Shown here: positions 45,525 through 54,300 of the stretch, one piece after another
Layout: each line of letters opens with the position of its first letter
How positions within the stretch are numbered: position 1 is the first letter of the stretch
Assembly (NCBI RefSeq): GCF_007874125.1
Contig: NZ_CP040128.1
Coordinates: forward strand, 2,852,001 to 2,916,000
Direction of reading: 5' to 3'
Length of the DNA stretch: 64,000 nucleotides
From: Noviherbaspirillum sp. UKPF54
GTDB taxonomy: Bacteria; Pseudomonadota; Gammaproteobacteria; Burkholderiales; Burkholderiaceae_D
Made by a program: the position numbers and the translations under genes
The notes under the pieces: model-generated
What the model was told of the DNA's origin: nothing
Seen by the model: the letters and a program-made list of their open reading frames with translations, nothing else
The model's database searches: none

Positions 45525-46801
45525 TAACGACTCTCGACACCGTTTTTATAACGCCTAAAGAATAGTAGACCGACAAGTCGCAAAGCTCGCCAGAACACTT
45601 CGGCAGCAATGGCTCTGCATATGCGTGCGACGCCAATCAACATACCGGCTCTTTGTCCAAGCCCAAGAAAGCGCAATGCTCCTCTCGGCGTTGCCTCCAC
45701 CAAAAGTGTCGCTGCATCCAACCGCCAAGCCAGCTCAGCTCCCTCACTTGAAGATAGATAGCTAGTTTCATCAAACAACGCCACCAGGACTGGAAACTTC
45801 AAAAAACAATCGGGGAAAATCAACCCCTGATTTGTTCGAGTACGTTCCACTGCACGCATGTACCGGCGCAAGAGTCCGCCATCAGGACGCTCCTTCAACA
45901 GGTAATGCATAAGAATCCATCCTTCTTGTACCAATTGGCGACGTCTGATATCGCCGCTTGGATGCATTCCAGCGTCTAAAGATCTCATCGGAACTCCGAA
46001 TCGCTTTAGATCATCGGCAGTATCCATTCTGGGCAGGTTAAAAAGCGACGTTAACCGATCAAAACCCAGCCGCTCGCTCAATCTCCTTCCACAAAGCATC
46101 CCAGCGAATTTAATTAAAGGAACAGGCACAGGAACGAACCATCGTCTGCGCCGTACTCGGTGTCGGGCTATAGCGGACAAGAAGTGGGTAAAGGGAATTG
46201 GCTCTGATGAGCCAAGGGAAACAATACCTCCGCCCCCCCCCTCTAATTGAGCAATGCGCAGTAAGGCTATTGCGAGATCGTCGACATGGATAGGCTGTAC
46301 TGTTACGACCGGATAAAATGCAGGGAGAATTGGAATCCTGCGCACAACCCCAACCAAGGTGCCAAACAATCCTTGCGCCTCCCCACCGTAAACTTGGCCA
46401 GGCCTCACCACCGTTCCGCCAGCGGCCATCACCTCCTGCTCAATTCGCCATTTTGTCCTGCCATACGTTGTTGGTGCATTGGGATAGGCAGTCTGGCTCG
46501 ATACAAACAGGAATTTTGCACCAATCTTATTGGCTGCTTGAATCAATAATTTTGCCGATCGCAATTCATTGAATTCTTCATGATGATGTGCGAATGTATT
46601 TGTCGCCAAATGTATTACTGCGACCGCATCAATCGGCAAATCTGCAATCTTGTTGTCCGTCAGATCGTATTTAATCCATGAAATACGTTCCCCACTAGGT
46701 GCATGCCGAGACATGGAGACCACGTCCATGCCAGCGTTCATTGCGAAATTCGTGAGACGTGATCCAATATAGCCAGTGGCCCCAGTAATTATTATCTTCA
46801 T
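45524..46801 (-). CDS. NAD-dependent epimerase/dehydratase with long C-terminal extension
   Basis: 425-residue protein. Residues 1-290 are an extended SDR fold: KIIITGATGYIGSRL (NAD-binding GxxGxxG), AVIHLATNTFAHH, SSQTAYPNAPTTYGRTKWRIEQE (active-site YxxxK) and VRPGQVYGGEAQG. Residues about 300-425 are an extra region (VQEGWILMHYLLKERPDGGLLRRYMRAVERT onward) of unknown fold that ends in a hydrophobic stretch. A run of nine G on the coding strand (46233-46241) encodes part of LEGGGGGIV, so a one-base slip would truncate the protein near residue 190. It is translationally linked to the GMC oxidoreductase gene. The reaction is unknown. Confidence 0.85.
   Translation of the reverse strand: MKIIITGATGYIGSRLTNFAMNAGMDVVSMSRHAPSGERISWIKYDLTDNKIADLPIDAVAVIHLATNTFAHHHEEFNELRSAKLLIQAANKIGAKFLFVSSQTAYPNAPTTYGRTKWRIEQEVMAAGGTVVRPGQVYGGEAQGLFGTLVGVVRRIPILPAFYPVVTVQPIHVDDLAIALLRIAQLEGGGGGIVSLGSSEPIPFTHFLSAIARHRVRRRRWFVPVPVPLIKFAGMLCGRRLSERLGFDRLTSLFNLPRMDTADDLKRFGVPMRSLDAGMHPSGDIRRRQLVQEGWILMHYLLKERPDGGLLRRYMRAVERTRTNQGLIFPDCFLKFPVLVALFDETSYLSSSEGAELAWRLDAATLLVEATPRGALRFLGLGQRAGMLIGVARICRAIAAEVFWRALRLVGLLFFRRYKNGVESR
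46233..46241 (-). repeat. Poly-G tract (G9 on the coding strand) in the epimerase gene
   Basis: Nine consecutive C on the plus strand, read as G9 in the minus-strand coding sequence TTA GAG GGG GGG GGC. The reading frame is intact at nine. Runs of this length slip during replication in known phase-variable genes; here it is a candidate switch only. Confidence 0.5.
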
Positions 46802-46856
46802 ACCGTCTGATCACGCCGTAACATCACTGCACGGATGAGTCATTAATTATTTCCTG

Positions 46857-47267
46857 TTAAGGCACTACGTTTTTTTTTGCCAAGCCTTTTGAACCATTTC
46901 TGACGCTGAACGTGAAGCGTGTCGTTATCCAATATGTAACTAGGAACAGCAGAATGTCCGATAGCGCCTTTGCGTATATCGGATTGTGCACGGCGAACAA
47001 AATCAAAAAGAGGGTCAAAGAAGACGCCGGAGTGTAAGCAAGAGCCAGTCCAAAATACTTCTTCGCATGGGCCATGATTTCAGCAGAATCAGTAATTTGG
47101 TAAGTGAAGCGTCTGTGCAAATAGAAACCGCAGATTGCAGCAACAATTTTCACAACGATATTGGCCAAAATAGGGCTAAAACTGAGCCGGACAAGTAAAT
47201 AGAAGCCCCCCATGTCAATCACATAGGCAAGGATGGCAATAATGATGTACCTGATGAATGTAGACAT
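46857..47267 (-). CDS. GtrA-family membrane flippase (second Gtr cassette)
   Basis: 136-residue protein with four membrane helices (YIIIAILAYVIDMGGFYLLV, ILANIVVKIVAAICGFYLHRRFTY and two more) and the GtrA-like TRFTFSVR near the C-terminus. The role is probably flipping of a polyprenyl-phosphate sugar, as in the first cassette. It ends in an A9 run (GCA AAA AAA AAC) three codons before the stop, where slippage would have little effect. It is followed on the same strand by the epimerase (55-base gap) and preceded by an acyltransferase, a GtrB-like GT2 and a large membrane protein. Confidence 0.87.
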   Translation of the reverse strand: MSTFIRYIIIAILAYVIDMGGFYLLVRLSFSPILANIVVKIVAAICGFYLHRRFTYQITDSAEIMAHAKKYFGLALAYTPASSLTLFLILFAVHNPIYAKALSDILLFLVTYWITTRFTFSVRNGSKGLAKKNVVP

Positions 47268-47272
47268 ACGTC

Positions 47273-47827
47273 CTATCTAACTCGCAAAACTTTCGCAGGT
47301 GCTCCGACGACCACCGCGTATTCGGAAGTGTCCTTTGTAACAACCGAATTCGCACCCACGACGGTGCCTTTCGCGATGGTTACTCCCGGCATAATGACAG
47401 CGCCAGCTCCGATCCACACATCGTCGCCGATAGTAATTTTTTTGGGAATCGATTGCCTCGAAAATACCTCTGGATGGTGCCCCTCTATAGGGTGTTGTCC
47501 GGATGAGATAGTGACATTACTGCCGATAAGCACATGAGCGCCGATTTCAAGTCCACCTATCCCGTTAATATAAGTTCCCGAATTGACCCCAAAATGAGAG
47601 CCAACAGATATCCTGTCTGAATGCACGATAGTTACGCGTGGCTGTATCCATGAGAATCCGCGGCAAGAAGCAAAAAAGATCTTGCAGAAGGCGGCCCGAA
47701 TAATCACTCCAAAAGTAGTCGGAATCAATGCGCCAAGTCCAAAGATGAGCGATTCGAGTTCTAGGCGAATCATTTCCCAGAGCGAATATCCTTTGGCTTT
47801 TTCCTTTAAGAAGGTCAAATAACTCAT
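47273..47827 (-). CDS. Hexapeptide acyltransferase (WbbJ/maltose-acetyltransferase type)
   Basis: 184-residue left-handed beta-helix enzyme with the catalytic-histidine block SSGQHPIEGHHPEVFSR, then KITIGDDVWIGAGAVIMPGVTIAKGTVVGANSVVTKD and the end motif YAVVVGAPAKVLRVR. The pattern is that of O-acetyltransferases acting on sugars (NodL/LacA/WbbJ). An N-terminal amphipathic or hydrophobic stretch (LESLIFGLGALIPTTFGVIIRAAF, about 27-50) may associate it with the membrane. It lies 5 bases from the gtrA gene. A role in O-antigen O-acetylation is inferred. Confidence 0.88.
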   Translation of the reverse strand: MSYLTFLKEKAKGYSLWEMIRLELESLIFGLGALIPTTFGVIIRAAFCKIFFASCRGFSWIQPRVTIVHSDRISVGSHFGVNSGTYINGIGGLEIGAHVLIGSNVTISSGQHPIEGHHPEVFSRQSIPKKITIGDDVWIGAGAVIMPGVTIAKGTVVGANSVVTKDTSEYAVVVGAPAKVLRVR

Positions 47828-47847
47828 TTCTGCGGCAATCCGTGGCT

Positions 47848-48879
47848 TTAGCCGTGATTTCGGCGCAATAGTCTAACCGCAGCGCGCAGATGGCGAGGCC
47901 GGCGTGGTACGGAAAGAATGTCATGTCCCAAAAACGCGAGCATGAACTGGAGTCCCATCAGGATCGGCAATGCAGCGAGCATCACGGTCCCGGCAGGCGT
48001 AGCGACACCTGCTTGCGCCGACTTCAACCAGTGGAAGCCGCCGAAACTTACACCAAAAAAGAATAAAAGCAGGCCTAGTGGTAATTCGATCGAAGCGAGT
48101 GACATATCTCGCAAGTAATAGTTATAGAAAATCCGTTTAAAAAAATTCCGTGCATGCTTAGCAAGAAATTCTCCAATGATTTTGGAAATCTTCAAATTAC
48201 TGACTTCGTCGCCATATTTCGCGTCCATTGGCACATCCACAGCAACAGCCCGTAATGTGTTAAGTCGGAATAAGAGGTCGGTCTCGAAAAAATAGCGCCG
48301 GCTGACCTTATCATAAGGGAGATGCCTGGCAACGTCCGCATGTATCGCGGTATAACCGTTGGTCGGGTCGAACAAGTCCCAATATCCTGTCGAGAGCTTG
48401 GCCATCAGCGACAGCACCGCATTCCCTAATAAACGTATGGGCGGCATCGCACGTATTTCCTCTAAATCGAAGAAACGATTTCCTTTGGTATAGTCCGCCT
48501 CGCCGGCAAGAATCGGTGCCACAAAGTGAGGAATTAGGGCTGGATCCATTTGTCCATCTCCATCAACCTTTACGATGATAGCCGCTCCATCTGCTATCGC
48601 AGCTCGGTAGCCCGTCATGACGGCTCCGCCAACTCCCTGATTTTGCGAGTGATATACGACACGAACCCGTCGGTCGTGCACCTGTTCTTCGACAAACTTA
48701 CCCGACCCATCCGGGCATGCATCATCGATAACGTAGATACGCCACACTTCCGGCGGCATTTGCAAAATTACGTCGAGAATATGCCGCGTCACTTTATACG
48801 ACGGAATAACGACGGCAATACGGTTCTCCGCAAGATCTGCTTCCAAATCTTGAAATTGCTGTTGCATGTCAGGGTTCAT
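47848..48879 (-). CDS. GT2 glycosyltransferase, GtrB/DPM-like (second Gtr cassette)
   Basis: 343-residue protein: GT2 domain (RIAVVIPSYKVTRHILDVILQM, IYVIDDACPDGSGKFVEEQV, KVDGDGQMDPALIPHF with the DGDGQMD metal site) followed by two membrane helices (about 263-283 and 298-318). It is of the polyprenyl-phosphate hexose synthase type. The ATG overlaps the stop of the large membrane protein gene by 4 bases, mirroring the first Gtr cassette. The sequence DLFDPTNGYTAIHADV is common in this subgroup. Confidence 0.9.
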   Translation of the reverse strand: MNPDMQQQFQDLEADLAENRIAVVIPSYKVTRHILDVILQMPPEVWRIYVIDDACPDGSGKFVEEQVHDRRVRVVYHSQNQGVGGAVMTGYRAAIADGAAIIVKVDGDGQMDPALIPHFVAPILAGEADYTKGNRFFDLEEIRAMPPIRLLGNAVLSLMAKLSTGYWDLFDPTNGYTAIHADVARHLPYDKVSRRYFFETDLLFRLNTLRAVAVDVPMDAKYGDEVSNLKISKIIGEFLAKHARNFFKRIFYNYYLRDMSLASIELPLGLLLFFFGVSFGGFHWLKSAQAGVATPAGTVMLAALPILMGLQFMLAFLGHDILSVPRRPRHLRAAVRLLRRNHG

Positions 48880-51343
48880 TGCCGGAATGAGACTCTTTCG
48901 AAGACCAAGGGAATTGAAGTATGACCAGATGCATATACGACAGCAAGTGTTGCTTTAGGAGGTGCGATAATTTCCATCTTGTATTCAGTTGGAGAATCCA
49001 TACAATCGAATACTCGAATTTCGGTGCCGATAAACTGCGATTTGGCATCCGTCCAGTTAACTTGCATCCGTCCTTGCGTGGGCTGCCCGTTACAACGTGC
49101 CTTGACGCTATACAGATAGCGGCGTTTTTGCATGACCGGCACTGACTGGAACGCAGGAGAGACCACGCTCACCGCAATTCCATTGCCAGCTCGCGATATC
49201 CCTTCCGGCCCCGACGACCACCCCTCGGGGGATGTGAAATCCGGGTATTTCAGGAGCTCGCTCTGAAATCGATAGGCACTGGCAATGCGGCGAACTGTTA
49301 CTGTTCCCAATTCGGCTATTTCTTCGGTCGAGGCCTCGATTAGCTTCCGCTTTTCCGCGTCCCCCCAACCTGAGTCGAAGATCACAAAATCCACACCATT
49401 GCTCGCTAGAGCATCAACAATCGCCTGTTCATTGCGAGCGGCATGAATGAGAGAGTAAAAACGAAGGTTATACCAGGTCGGGTACAGTGCGTCCGCTGCG
49501 AGGCCTGCAGTAAGGGGCTGTGCAAAAACGGCGACCGGGGCGCCCGCTGCATTCAACTGATTGACGAGTTCGACCGCATTACGAACGGGCAGACGTGTTT
49601 GCAAATAGCCACGCCGCATATCTTCGCTAATGAGAGGCGTGAGCTGAAAATCCGGATAAAAACCATATGCGTTGAGAAAAAGAAGATTAAGACCAACAAC
49701 AGCACTTCCAGCGAGGCAAAGTGCAGGGTATACGAAAGACCGAATTCTGTTAGCAAAACCAAATGCGATACCAACGCATGCAGCCAGGATAGCGAACGAA
49801 GGAAATACATATCGAAGATAAGCGGTGGAGCTGAACGTGAAGGATACGCATAGCACCCCTACCAGCATTAGACCTCCCCCTCTCCATAGGCGAAACCCGA
49901 TAAGTAGCACGGCGGATGGAATAAACAGTGGCAGCCATTGAAAACCTGCCGATCCGGTTCTACCCTCCAGATACCTCCCTGATTCAAAGGTCATGCGATA
50001 CAGGAGATCCCATGTCATCCCTTTTCCGAATACAGCGGGAGCTTCAAAATTCTCCGGAGGATAAAATGGCGACTTGAAGACCTTGTTAAACAAGGGAAAA
50101 ACCGGGTTCCCGGTCAATATCCACGCCGTCACATACGGAATTGCTCCGACCAGCAGAAAGGCGGCGATACCAAGCAAAGCCACCCGAAAAAATTCAGCTT
50201 TGGTCCAAATCTTGTACCTGCAAATGAGCACAATCAGAAGCGCAGGTATCACTGTAAATGTGACGGCCTTTGCTGCAGCGGCAAATCCCAGTAATGCTCC
50301 GCCGATGAGAAGATTGTGCTTCGTCTCCTCAACCGACGAGCATGCTTTCAATATGGCCAAGATACCGGCGACAACGAACGTGGTCCAGACAGATTCGATG
50401 AATAAGCTACTGCTTTCGGTGAAGGTGAGTGGTGTCGATAGAAAGATGAGGGCAGCCCATCTGGCTCCAATTGCCGTTCCACCTGCCCAGATGACAAGTT
50501 CACGGACATACCATGTGATTGTGAGTATGAAACCCACATTAATCAGTCTGGCCGCCGTTTCGCCTCCCAGCATGTACCCAATTGCAAAGACCCAGTCGCC
50601 AAGCATAGGCATTACTGCCCAGACATAACTGCTTGCGTCAAAGCCCCACTGATGTCGCAATGCAAGATGAGCTGGAATAAATAAATGCATTGCTAAAGCG
50701 TCATATGCAACCTCTGGCAAAAGAGCAATGACAATATGAACAAGCGCGACGGTGGCAACCATCACCTCAAGTGCACATTCCCCGAATGCCTTCGGCGTCC
50801 GCCGGGCAGCCAAAGCAAGCAGGTGCGAACACAACTCGACAAACGTACTCCGAAACAGAATCAAGGGTAGTGCAAGCGCACCGGCATAAAGGCCGGAGAA
50901 GTTAACAGGAAAGTGCGCCAGCAAACCGACTGCTGTTCCATAAGTACCGGAACCCAAAAGAAATGCCCCCCCCAAGCCGGAGCATTTTCGGCCGGAGATA
51001 GAATGCGCCCGATTTTCCGCCCCAGCACGGCGGATGCAGCTGCAAACCATGCTACGACAGCAAGAGGCCATATTGCTCCGCACAGCAGTGCCAATACGGA
51101 TGCTGCAACTGATGCTATCAACAAGACGCTGCGCTTGGTCACCGCTACGCATATGGAAACGACCGCAAAAACACCTAGTACAAGAAGCAAGTACCGACGA
51201 AGGGCGCTATCGGATAGCAATGCGGCATCATCGAACGGAATGACTGTCGGCCACTCCATCTGACCGAGTCCCTTCAGCGTAAGAAACGCGCCGACAATAA
51301 GTGAAATAGCACCCAATGTCGTGGCAAGGCGATTGCCAGTCAT
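48876..51343 (-). pseudogene. Large GT-C-like membrane protein, frameshifted at a G8 tract (second Gtr cassette)
   Basis: The reading frame starts at the ATG at 51343, which overlaps the upstream fusion-glycosyltransferase stop by 4 bases, and runs in frame to residue 126 (SPAENAPAWGG). It then goes out of frame at eight consecutive G (50966-50973) and ends early near 50861. Continuation in the next frame (GGAFLLGSGTYGTAVGLL onward) is open to 48876. One extra G (nine), or two fewer, would give an 822-residue protein with many membrane helices and a C-terminal beta-rich domain of about 120 residues. The restored product looks like a GT39-type or polymer-modifying membrane transferase. It is either phase-variable (now off), a true pseudogene, or a homopolymer sequencing error. 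Confidence 0.75.
50966..50973 (-). repeat. Poly-G tract (G8 on the coding strand) at the frameshift
   Basis: Eight consecutive C on the plus strand within TGG GGG GGG CAT of the minus-strand gene. The upstream frame (from 51343) and downstream frame (to 48876) join only with nine or six G. Confidence 0.6.
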
Positions 51344-54300
51344 TTGCTCTGCCTCTCCACTAACTTCAATTTTTCTTTAGATGCTTTATGCTCAGCAGGG
51401 CCGCCCTCTCCTCTATATGCGTGCGGCATCCATGCCCCCCATTTAGCCTCGTATACTTTCTTATTTTGCTCAAAGAGCGCCTGCCGCTCTTGATTTTTTA
51501 ACTTATTAAACGACGCAGAAAGATTGTGATGGATAAACACATCTTCTGCACATACAACACGCCGTCCGATTTGCTCAACGCGTCTGCAGTAATCGTCATC
51601 CTCAAAAAAGCCGCGCCCAAAAACCTCGTCCAAAGGACCAACACGTTCATACACTTCGCGCGGCATCATCACGCAGAAGAACGCGGCTGTTCGCATATCA
51701 AATATATGACCGATATGGCGCCGGGTATAGCTTGCCGCGTTGCGCGCCATTTCGTCCATATTGTCATATGCGATTTCGATCTTCGCTTCGTTACCGATAT
51801 TGTTGGTAACCGGGCCGAGAATACCTACCGACTTATCTCCTTCCAGATGCTGCACCATCGTGCGGACCCAGCCCGAAGTCACATACGTATCATTGTTGAG
51901 GAGGACCAGATAATCGCCGCCGGCTATCGTCAAACCTTGGTTATTGGCCGCAGCAAAGCCGCGATTATCCTCATTCAGGATAAGCTTGCGATTTTTCCCG
52001 GTCGAGGCCCACTCGGCCAGAAACTCCTTGGATCCATCAGATGACGCGTTATCGACTACGATGATCTCCATTCTGTCGTAATCACTGCGCTCATCCAGAC
52101 TTTGCAAACAAGCGCGCGTCAGATTGAGATTATTGTACGTAACCACAATGACACTCACACTTGGATCCTGAACAGTCGATTCCGCATGTTGTATCAGCGA
52201 ATCCACCCGGTGCGACCAAGTCTGCTCTTTGGCAAATGTCTGTCTGTCGCTGATTTGCTCAAGTGTCGCCGGATTTTCCAGGGTATGAGCAATTGCCGCC
52301 ACAAAATCTTCTGCAGTTTTCGTGACCATGACGAGCTCATGGAACTGCTTCATTTCTGGCAAATCAACCGATACAACCGGTTTCCCCGCACTCAGATATT
52401 CGTAAACCTTAACCGGATTAGTAGCCAATGTGAGCGGAATAATCTTAAAAGGAAGCAGGCACACGTCAAAGCCGTGCAGAAAGTAAGGAAGCTCGGCATA
52501 TGGAACTTCACCGATAAACCTGACATTATCCAAATGCCTCAACGATGCTTTTGCCCCTACTGTGTCGGCCCCAACTAACAGGATGCAGCAGTCCTGGAAA
52601 TGTTTTGCAACAGCTTCTACCAAGTGCAAATCGAACCATTCCGCAATTGCCCCGTAATAGCCAATGACACGTCGGCCCTTCGAATCGCGATAGACGCTTG
52701 CAGGCTTGCGTGAGAAATGCTGGAAATCTCCACCATTCCGTATCAGAGCCCGCCGTTTCGCCTGTTCAGCCGCAATCGTCCGATCCAACCAGTCAGACGT
52801 CGTCACAACAAGATCTGCCCGGCGAAGCAGTGCCTGCTCCAATGCCGAGATTTCGGGTGCGGTATTGCCGAATCCTTCGTGATGGTCCATGCAATCATAG
52901 ACAGTTCGACTATTAGGCATCTTCGTGGCGATATCGAACCAGAACGGATGCTGGACAAGCGAAATAATCTGCCTTGAGTTTGTCCACTCCAGCACCTCGC
53001 CGACACTATGACGTAGTTGAGCGACAATCGCAGTATTAGGAGCGCCTGAATAGATCACCGGCGCATTTTTTGCGTATAGCTTGAGCTGAAAAATCCTTCC
53101 CGAGTTGTCCAGTGCTTCGACCTCAAACCCAGCTCCATCACCATCCACCAGACAAGTCGAAATGTAAAACACACGTCGGCCAGATGCAGCGAGCGCTGAT
53201 GCCAGTTGCTGTGGCCGCTGATATCGGAAATGCCAATCGATAACGCCCCAGACAAAGTAATCGGTCTTTGCCATCTCTTGTACAGACGGCGTTATAGATG
53301 GTGGCAGGAATAGTTTTGGAGCCGTAATCTGCTTTTGCGCCTTTTGAATACCATTACGGTACACCCATCGGAGGGCATTCTTCATCGGCATAGGAAGAGG
53401 AAGCCGATGATAAATCCTGCGCAGTTCCTGAATCATCCGTTGACGATCGTCCATTACCAATCCATGCCTCATAACTCTTACAGCGAGGCGCAACGGGCGA
53501 GTAACGCGCCATGACTTGGTGTTCCAGAGTCTTTCAATTTCCAACACTGCTGTGTCTCGCGCAACCAATGCAGCATCACGCTCCAAAATGGCAGCGTTGT
53601 ATGCCTCGCGTGCGACGTCACGCTCTTCAATCGCCGCGTCGAGTATTCGATACTCCATTTTTACCGGCGCCAGCACTGGCTTGACATCTTCCGCCCCAGC
53701 TTCGTCGAGAGCCGCGCCTGCCACATCAGGCTGGACCTTAAGAATATATTGGTAAACGTTACCCTCTGGACGCGTGCTAAGTATCTCAGCGAGCCAATGG
53801 GGTAAATTTTCCCAAGCGTGCTTAAACTCCGTATTCTGAGCGGGTATTTCGGTTTTCGAGAGGTCGACAATTTTCAAATTTGTCTTTAACAAGGCTTTCT
53901 TCAGGCTCTTCCACGCAAAAAATCTAATATGCGTTTCGTCAAGCAAGCCAACTCTCCGATAAGCGAAATCCTCATTCAATAGCTCAGAAATGATTCCATT
54001 GTGTGCCACGTTGGGAATCGAAATAACGATATAACCATCGGGTGTCAGAAATCTCTGCATTTCTGCCAGACACTTCAATGGGTCGCGCAAATGCTCAATA
54101 ACGTCTGCAGCAACAATGACTTCGAATTGGTTCTGCCCTAGAGCAGCATCCCAATCCAAGGTATCAAGGTCTGCAATAAGAAGTTTTTCGCAATATGGCT
54201 CGGCCATTGACGCGCTTGCCGCATCAATTTCAATTCCAAAAACATGGCAGCCATTGTGCTCGGCAAAAACTTTTGTCATTACGCCATACCCGCAACCTAA

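Noticed and set aside
46870..46878. A9 run in the second gtrA gene as a phase-variation tract
   Set aside because: It lies three codons before the stop codon, so slippage would alter only the last residues.
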